Shown: piece after piece, positions 62,039 through 64,000 of the stretch
Numbering within the stretch: the stretch's first letter is position 1
Layout of the letters: every line of letters starts with the position of its first letter
Assembly: GCA_937921485.1 (NCBI GenBank)
Contig: CAKZSV010000057.1
Coordinates: forward strand, 17,825 to 81,824
Direction of reading: 5' to 3'
From: an uncultured bacterium
Lineage (GTDB): Bacteria; Spirochaetota; UBA4802; JAGODF01
Length of the DNA: 64,000 nucleotides
Notes under the pieces: model-generated
Database searches by the model: none
What the model was told of the DNA's origin: nothing
What the model saw: the letters and a program-made list of their open reading frames with translations, nothing else
Translations under genes and position numbers: made by a program

Positions 62039-62713
62039 CTACTGTTGTTTCGGCGGCAGTTTATCTCGAAGCCATGCGGTGAGCGACGACACATTGCGCG
62101 ACTGCACCCATACTTTTCCGCTGCCGGTAAAGCGGCACACAAGCCCTTCCCCGCCGAGGAAAAACGACTTCCATCCGCCAAGTTTTTCAACTTTATAGGT
62201 CAGCGAATCCTGGAAGGCTACGATATGCCCCGTATCGACGATGAGGCTGCCGCCCACGGTGAGCTCTTCAATGCCGCCATAGCTGGCAATGAGCAGCGGA
62301 CCGCTGCCGCTTATTTTCAGGAAGAAAAGCGACTCGCCGCTGAAAAAACCTTTCAGCCCCTGAAACTGCGTGTCGATATCAAGCGAAGGCGCCCCTGCCA
62401 AAAACGAGCTCGATTGCACAAAAATTGTTCCCGCCACATCGATCCTTTTGATGTCGCCCGGAAGCGTGGGCGCAAGCGTCACCTCACCTGGCGCGCCCTG
62501 CGCCGTGAAGGTATTCATCCAGAAGGACGTGCCGCCAAGAAACGCGCTTTTCAGCGATTTTAGAAGTCCGCCGCCCGATGCCTTTTTCGTTTCAATGGAA
62601 ACATGCACGCTTTTGCTCACCATCGCACCGCCTTCGGCCTTGATCTGCTCGCCGGTGCCGAGCGATACAATGGCAAGCGCGTATGAGGGATTATATTTAA
62701 TGTCGATATTCAT
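62039..62713 (-). CDS. AIM24/TIGR00266-family protein, copy 2
   Basis: A 224-residue paralogue with the same landmarks: EQIKAEGGAMVSKSVHV, LGGTSFWMNTFTAQG, GESLFFLKISGSGPLLIAS, IVDTGHIVAFQDS and GLVCRFTGSGKVWVQSR. It begins 3 bases after the stop of copy 1, so translation is coupled. Members often occur in multiple tandem copies and may assemble as hetero-oligomers. Confidence 0.88.
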   Translation of the reverse strand: MNIDIKYNPSYALAIVSLGTGEQIKAEGGAMVSKSVHVSIETKKASGGGLLKSLKSAFLGGTSFWMNTFTAQGAPGEVTLAPTLPGDIKRIDVAGTIFVQSSSFLAGAPSLDIDTQFQGLKGFFSGESLFFLKISGSGPLLIASYGGIEELTVGGSLIVDTGHIVAFQDSLTYKVEKLGGWKSFFLGGEGLVCRFTGSGKVWVQSRNVSSLTAWLRDKLPPKQQ

Positions 62714-62716
62714 GGC

Positions 62717-63379
62717 TCACCTCGGAAGGAGTTTTGTCACCCAATTGATAAAACCATCGGGCACGCGCGATTGAATCCAGAGTTTCCCTGTGCCGCTGAA
62801 TTCGCACACCAGCCCTTCACCCGAAAAGAACGTGGATTTCCATCCACCGACTTTTTTCACCCTGAAGGAAAGCGAATCCTCGAAAGCGACAATATGCCCG
62901 GTGTCAACCACATAGCTTCCATTAATATCGATTGGTATTATTGCACCGTAGGAAGAGAAAAAGAGATCGCCGCTGCCCGATACTTTGAGAAGGAAAAGCC
63001 CCTCGCCCCCAAAGAAAGAGCGAATCCCCCCGAACTGCGGGGTGACGGAAATATCGGGCGATGAGCACAGATACGAGCCCGATTGCAGCATGATGGTCCG
63101 GCCGGCAAGCTTCATGTGCTGGATATCGCCCACATGCTCGGGAGCGATGCCGATTTCCCCGCCGCTCTGTGAGGCGGTGAAGATATTGACAAAAAGCGAT
63201 TCCCCGCCTAAAAACTTCCGAGCAATGGCAGAAAGAATGCCGCTTCCGAACACCGTCTCGATGGAAACATCGGGAGTCATGTACACCATCGCGCCCGCCT
63301 CCGCTTTCAGCTTTTCGCTGGGAGCCAGTTTGCACGAAAGGAGAGTATACGATGGATTGTGTTTAAACGAATGCTCCAT
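62717..63379 (-). CDS. AIM24/TIGR00266-family protein, copy 1
   Basis: A 220-residue protein, the first gene of the cluster: EKLKAEAGAMVYMTPDVSI, LGGESLFVNIFTASQ, GEGLFLLKVSGSGDLFFSS, VVDTGHIVAFEDS and GLVCEFSGTGKLWIQSR. GGAGG lies 6 bases before the ATG. Its sequence differs from copies 2 and 3 throughout, so the duplications are old. Confidence 0.88.
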   Translation of the reverse strand: MEHSFKHNPSYTLLSCKLAPSEKLKAEAGAMVYMTPDVSIETVFGSGILSAIARKFLGGESLFVNIFTASQSGGEIGIAPEHVGDIQHMKLAGRTIMLQSGSYLCSSPDISVTPQFGGIRSFFGGEGLFLLKVSGSGDLFFSSYGAIIPIDINGSYVVDTGHIVAFEDSLSFRVKKVGGWKSTFFSGEGLVCEFSGTGKLWIQSRVPDGFINWVTKLLPR

Positions 63380-63684
63380 ACAAACCTCCAGTTTTATAAA
63401 AATTTACCTAAGGCATCTTCATGAACATTGTGCTGGCTTTAAGAAGTTAGATATTATAAAACCAATTCTTTGTCAAGCATTTGAAAATTTTATATAGTTT
63501 AGCAAAAATGGAATATTATTTCTCTGTATGATATTCGCAAGGAGATTAACACCAATATTATTACTGCGATGAAACGCATAAGAAACAATGGTTGCGGGAA
63601 AATTTGTTTGCACGCCCGTAATGCGACATGCCAGAAGCGAGATTCCGGTTGATGGTTATGTGATGTGAAGAGAAGAAGCGAGGT
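63380..63684. other. Intergenic stretch upstream of the AIM24 cluster
   Basis: No gene is seen. A minus-strand TTGACA (63471-63476) and TATAAT (63453-63458) are only 12 bases apart, too close for a normal promoter; one of them may be used with a weaker partner. Confidence 0.35.
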
Positions 63685-64000
63685 TTATCCGAAGTATTCT
63701 TCCATGTAATTCGGCGGTACGCCGTACCAGATTTTGATGCAGGTGCCTGTTTCTGTATATTTTTCATGAAGTGACCAGTTTCCGAGGAGATAATTATCCG
63801 CAACATCATCATGGTACTTCGCACAATAGTACGCTACCACCTCGTCAAGGTAGGTTTCCACGGCGATGGCAATGAGAAGCGAAATCGACATAAAGCAAAA
63901 CCGCCGCATATCCTGCATCAGCAGATTATCAAACTTTAGTAGTTTCATTTTCACCCGATGTTTTTTTATCGGATTGCCGTCTTCATCGGTTCTCTTCTGG
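63685..64000 (-). CDS. Ribbon-helix-helix-like small protein, paralogue 3 of 3 (partial)
   Basis: The C-terminal 104 residues of a third family member; its 5' part lies beyond the window. Visible are QKRTDEDGNPIKKHRVKM, MRRFCFMSISLLIAIAVETY and IKIWYGVPPNY near the end, aligning with the central block and the IWWG motif of the other two copies. The second half of the arginine pair in MRxFFRRSIS is changed to CFMSIS, so the copies have diverged. Transcription is leftward, away from the window edge. Confidence 0.7.
   Translation of the reverse strand, partial: QKRTDEDGNPIKKHRVKMKLLKFDNLLMQDMRRFCFMSISLLIAIAVETYLDEVVAYYCAKYHDDVADNYLLGNWSLHEKYTETGTCIKIWYGVPPNYMEEYFG

Noticed and set aside
63453..63476. 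TTGACA and TATAAT as promoter of the AIM24 cluster
   Set aside because: The spacer is 12 bases; a functional sigma-70 promoter needs about 16-18.

Overview
The window (about 48% GC by eye) comes from an anaerobic, flagellated, Gram-negative bacterium, most probably a deep-branching or uncultured member of the Spirochaetota. This placement is an inference. It rests on FliG, a TonB-dependent receptor, pbpC with alpha-2-macroglobulin, a 7TM-DISM/SpoIIE phosphatase, a double cyclic-nucleotide-binding protein, and several proteins resembling families I associate with Leptospira-like genomes. No database search was possible.

Layout. 1-8.4 kb: the 3' end of a lytic transglycosylase, then a minus-strand NAD-reducing [NiFe] hydrogenase operon (hoxF-U-Y-H, maturation protease, receiver-only regulator), an oxalate/formate-type MFS carrier, a ferritin-like gene remnant and a second copy of the receiver-only regulator. 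8.5-14.7 kb: a TPR protein overlapping a 1744-residue protein that fuses a BrxC/PglY-like P-loop ATPase to a PglZ-like phosphatase domain. This is the most unusual locus in the window. 14.9-19.4 kb: an ECF-type importer (S component, methyltransferase, T, A) facing a convergent TonB-dependent receptor. 19.5-24 kb: a small ribbon-helix-helix-like protein, rnfB-fliG, an ATPase-domain regulator, tRNA-Trp, and a nucleotidyltransferase with its small partner and the remnant of another copy.

24.1-30.8 kb: a seven-gene operon joining a four-subunit 2-oxoacid:ferredoxin oxidoreductase to NuoE/F/G-like subunits, followed upstream by a rubrerythrin-like gene. 31-37.6 kb: an ECF-like sigma factor with an unknown partner, divergent from a MoxR-type AAA ATPase and a 1204-residue VWA protein (NorQ/NorD, CbbQ/CbbO-like pair). 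38-44.5 kb: double cNMP-binding protein, AsmA-like protein, ketopantoate reductase, a 45-residue membrane protein with a sigma-54 promoter and its own terminator, a Gfo/Idh/MocA oxidoreductase and a second ribbon-helix-helix-like paralogue. 44.6-64 kb: SpoIIE phosphatase, lipid kinase/aldehyde ferredoxin oxidoreductase/class II aldolase operon, a secreted protein of unknown function, pbpC-alpha-2-macroglobulin, two small unknowns, three tandem AIM24/TIGR00266 proteins, and a third ribbon-helix-helix-like paralogue cut by the window edge.

Metabolically the picture is a fermentative or syntrophic anaerobe. Hydrogenase, 2-oxoacid oxidoreductase with a diaphorase module, AOR and RnfB all exchange electrons among H2, NAD(H) and ferredoxin. 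Envelope maintenance and signalling genes fill the rest.
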